Positions 61,473-64,000 of a DNA stretch of 64,000 nucleotides are shown one piece after another; the stretch's first letter is position 1; each line of letters begins with the position of its first letter. The position numbers and the translations under genes were made by a program. The notes below the pieces were generated by a model, which did no database searches, was not told the DNA's origin, and worked only from the letters and a program-made list of their open reading frames with translations. Source of the stretch: Carnegiea gigantea (taxonomy: Eukaryota > Streptophyta > Magnoliopsida > Caryophyllales > Cactaceae); contig JAKOGI010001363.1 of the NCBI GenBank assembly GCA_029747015.1, positions 56,001 to 120,000 on the forward strand, read 5' to 3'.

Positions 61473-62549
61473 ATCTTCCACTCTTTAATGAAAGACAAAA
61501 CCCAATGAAAATAACATGTTCATACAATTTTGAATGACACATCATGAAAAGTTTTCCAAATACTTCTCCCTCTTTTTGTATTTCAACAAAAAGATGGCAC
61601 AAGAAGGAGAAAGAAAAATTGAAACTCATTATGGTAAACACATATAACTCCCCCTTAATAAGTCAATGTCATGGAAAGATGCTCCCCCTCAATCCATGGC
61701 ACTCATAAAAAATATATAGGGGATAAAATACTAATCATGAAATTAATCACATATGCTAATGCTCATTGACTTCAAATTCTCATAAACAACATAATGATGC
61801 AATAAGTGATTAACATTAACAAAATTCTCCCCCCATCAAGAGTAAATCGAGGCTATCGAAAAGTGATCAAGCGATATAATTTGTTTCTTCCAGATACAAG
61901 CAATATAAGTATTAGGTATCATAATAATTATGGACAAAAGCAATGAGATCATATGTGCATAATAACATATCATAATAGTATAAGATATATCAAAATATTA
62001 CTCCTGCTCAAATTTCAAGGATAATAAAGCAAATTAAAATCGAAAAAAATTTGAAATCAAAATGCCACAAATAGGAAGTAGATCATGCAAAGTAAGATCA
62101 TCTTATAGTTAGTAACAATCCAAATATTATCACTATTGAAGATGTTGACATAAAAATTCAAGCCTTTGAATTGATCATATTAAAGATACCTAGTTTCTGC
62201 CTGCAGTTCAAGGCCTTGGATTGCAGTTAAAGGCTTTGAATTTCTTGACAGTAATAAATTTCTCATTGGCTTGACCGGTAAGGACTTAGGAACATAATTA
62301 GTACATAGAGAGGTTTTTTCCCTCAATTCACATTTGGTGGTTTTGCGGCTTTTGGTACCCAAATTTGAACTAACCTAGGGCTAGATTTTCTAAAGGGGCA
62401 TGAATAAGACATGTGACCATTCTTTAGGCACTAATTGCATTTAATATGATATTTGTTTTAGGACGTCGATTGAACAAAGAAGTTCTTATAGACTTTCTTT
62501 TTATTAAAAACACTATACCCAATTCCTTCTTTATTGAATGACATTCTTT
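61473..62549 (-). other. 3' non-coding part of the minus-strand Copia element
   Basis: Minus-strand purine tracts of the type TTAAGGGGGAGT (61654) and TTGAGGGGGAGC (61684) are typical of the 3' end of SIRE-like Copia elements. No pol domain is found. Confidence 0.5.
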
Positions 62550-63990
62550 TTAAGAGCCTAATAATTTTTCCAAATTTTTCTGTCCCTTTGAAAACTTTAA
62601 AACCAATTTTTCAAAACCTTTACATTTACATTGAACTTCTTGCTTCCTTGTTTCAGGAGTACCAATCTTCATATGAAGTTCATCATTAGATTTTTGTATG
62701 GCCTCTTTTTCAAATAATAAGCTTCGAATGACTTTCTTTAAAGACTTTATTTTGGACAAATATTTTTGTTCACATTCAATGCAATTAACCAAGGTTTGGG
62801 CCAATTCATCTTTAGAATATTCGAGAAATTCAGAATAATATACCTCATCTGAGCTTTCATACTCGGTTCCTTCTTCTTGGATTTGGCCTTCATTCACCAT
62901 GAAGCAAAGATTCATTGCTTGTTCTTCTTTATTCTCACTATCGCTTGAGTCGCTGTTGCTCCATGCAGCTATCATCGCTCTCTTGAATTCAGGTTTGGCC
63001 TTTTGCTTCCATTTTTCTGCTCTCTTTTGCAAGATTGGACAATTCTCTAAAATATGCCCTGGTAAACCACAACCAAAACAATGACCCATATTAGATTCAA
63101 ATTTATTATTAGAAATTTTTGTACCTTTTGCAAATTTCTCATTCTTCCTTGATGAGGATCCCTTTTTATAAAACCTTTTTGGGGTCAATTCTTTTTGACT
63201 TGAGCATTTTCATCAATCCTCTAGCAATCATTTCCATAGAGTCTTCATCTTCTTTGCTTGACTCATATTCTGAGGACATGAGGTCCTCATTTGTAGTTTT
63301 GAATACTACTCCTTTCTTTATTTGAACTACTTCATCTTCTTTAAGATGAATTTCATGAATCATAAGCTTTCCAAGCAGATCATCCAGAGCCAAGGTGTTG
63401 AGATTCTAAGCCTCTTCGATTGCGCTGACCTTAGGACCACATTTGTTCTTAGGAAGACATTGAAGAACTTTCCTGACCATCTCCTCATTATATAGGACTT
63501 GCCGAGGGACTTAAGGTTGTTGGCTATATTAGTGAAGCGTGTAAATATTTCTTTGATAGACTCGTTCGGTTGCATTTTGAATAACTCGTATTAATGAATG
63601 AGTATGTTGATCTTTGTCTCTTTCACTTGACTCGTTCCTTCAGACGTCACAACCAGTTTGTCCCAAATCTGCTTAGTTGTTTCACAAGAACAAATGCGGT
63701 TGTATTCATTGGCATTAAAACTACAATATAAAATGTTCATAGCTTTAAAATTCTTAAAGAGTTTTGCAAAGTCCTCCTGTGTATATTGTTCCTCAGTTTT
63801 CGGCTGACTTTTTTCATCAACGGTTGTCATTGTAACATATGGTCCCTTAGTCACAATATTCCACAACTCATAGTCTTTAGTTTTGATAAAGATCTTCATC
63901 AAGTTTTTCTAATAAGAAAAGTTAATGCCTCTAAACAAAGATGGTCTAATAGTGGAACGACCTTGATCATAATAGCCTTTTCCAATGGTG
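62550..63990 (-). pseudogene. Copia gag of the minus-strand element, broken
   Basis: From about 63975 on the minus strand: RPSLFRGINFSY, a TAG where Trp is usual, KIFIKTKDYELWNIV (gag N-terminal DUF4219/UBN2 type), SCETTKQIWDKLVVTSEGTSQV, then after frameshifts NESIKEIFTRFTNIANNLKSLGK, and a zinc knuckle CFGCGLPGHILENC (63039-63080). The end is a Ser/Glu-rich then Lys-rich coiled region to 62550. At least three frame breaks. The 5' LTR and primer site should lie just right of the window. Confidence 0.8.
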
Positions 63991-64000
63991 GTTGTGATCG

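Overview
This is nuclear DNA of a flowering plant, probably a dicot. It is AT-rich, with introns, and almost filled by nested plant transposable elements around the remains of two ordinary genes. I see no bacterial, organellar or rRNA/tRNA gene content. The species cannot be named from the sequence.

Region 1 (1-19050) is the most striking part: a head-to-tail array of one LTR element on the minus strand, with period about 4.41 kb. It reads LTR-internal-LTR-internal and so on: five LTRs of about 1.39 kb alternate with four internal regions of about 3.03 kb. Each internal region has a tRNA-Asp-type primer site, a polypurine tract and a gag-like frame with a CCHC zinc knuckle, but no protease, RT, RNase H or integrase. 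It is a non-autonomous gag-only element (TR-GAG type), and none of the four gag frames is intact. The array may continue left of the window.

Region 2 (19051-24744): the array sits in a minus-strand CACTA transposon, breaking its TNP2-like frame. A CACTA terminus at 24128 abuts a diverged LTR related to the array LTRs. About 2.5 kb inside is unassigned.

Region 3 (24745-35939): a tRNA-derived SINE candidate, a Mutator-type MITE with 9-bp target duplication, a broken pectinesterase gene (minus) with a Harbinger-type MITE in an intron, a decayed MULE transposase (plus), a compound TA/TG microsatellite and a decayed LINE ORF1 (minus).

Region 4 (35940-40381): a PIF/Harbinger element with both ends and TTA duplication but a truncated transposase plus a MYB/SANT-like ORF, then a hAT-type MITE with 8-bp duplication just upstream of a gene.

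Region 5 (40609-60228): a WAT1-related (MtN21/EamA) transporter gene, plus strand. Exons 1-3 lie at 40.6-41.6 kb and exon 4 at 60.0-60.2 kb. The intervening 18.4-kb intron holds a Copia element with very short LTRs, whose RT is split by a 12.4-kb Athila-type Ty3/gypsy element (5-bp duplication ACTAT). Exon 4 carries an in-frame TAG at an expected tryptophan, so the gene is probably inactive or misassembled.

Region 6 (60492-64000): a minus-strand Copia element lies downstream of exon 4, with a 3' LTR and a broken gag but no pol between them. Its 5' end is beyond the window.

The nonsense changes in these elements are mostly Trp, Gln or Glu codons turned into TAG/TGA/TAA. The Trp and Gln changes fit deamination of methylated cytosines in silenced DNA. 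The array shares terminal LTR sequence, primer site and a GC-rich palindromic promoter motif with the Athila element, suggesting an Athila-like element as its mobiliser.
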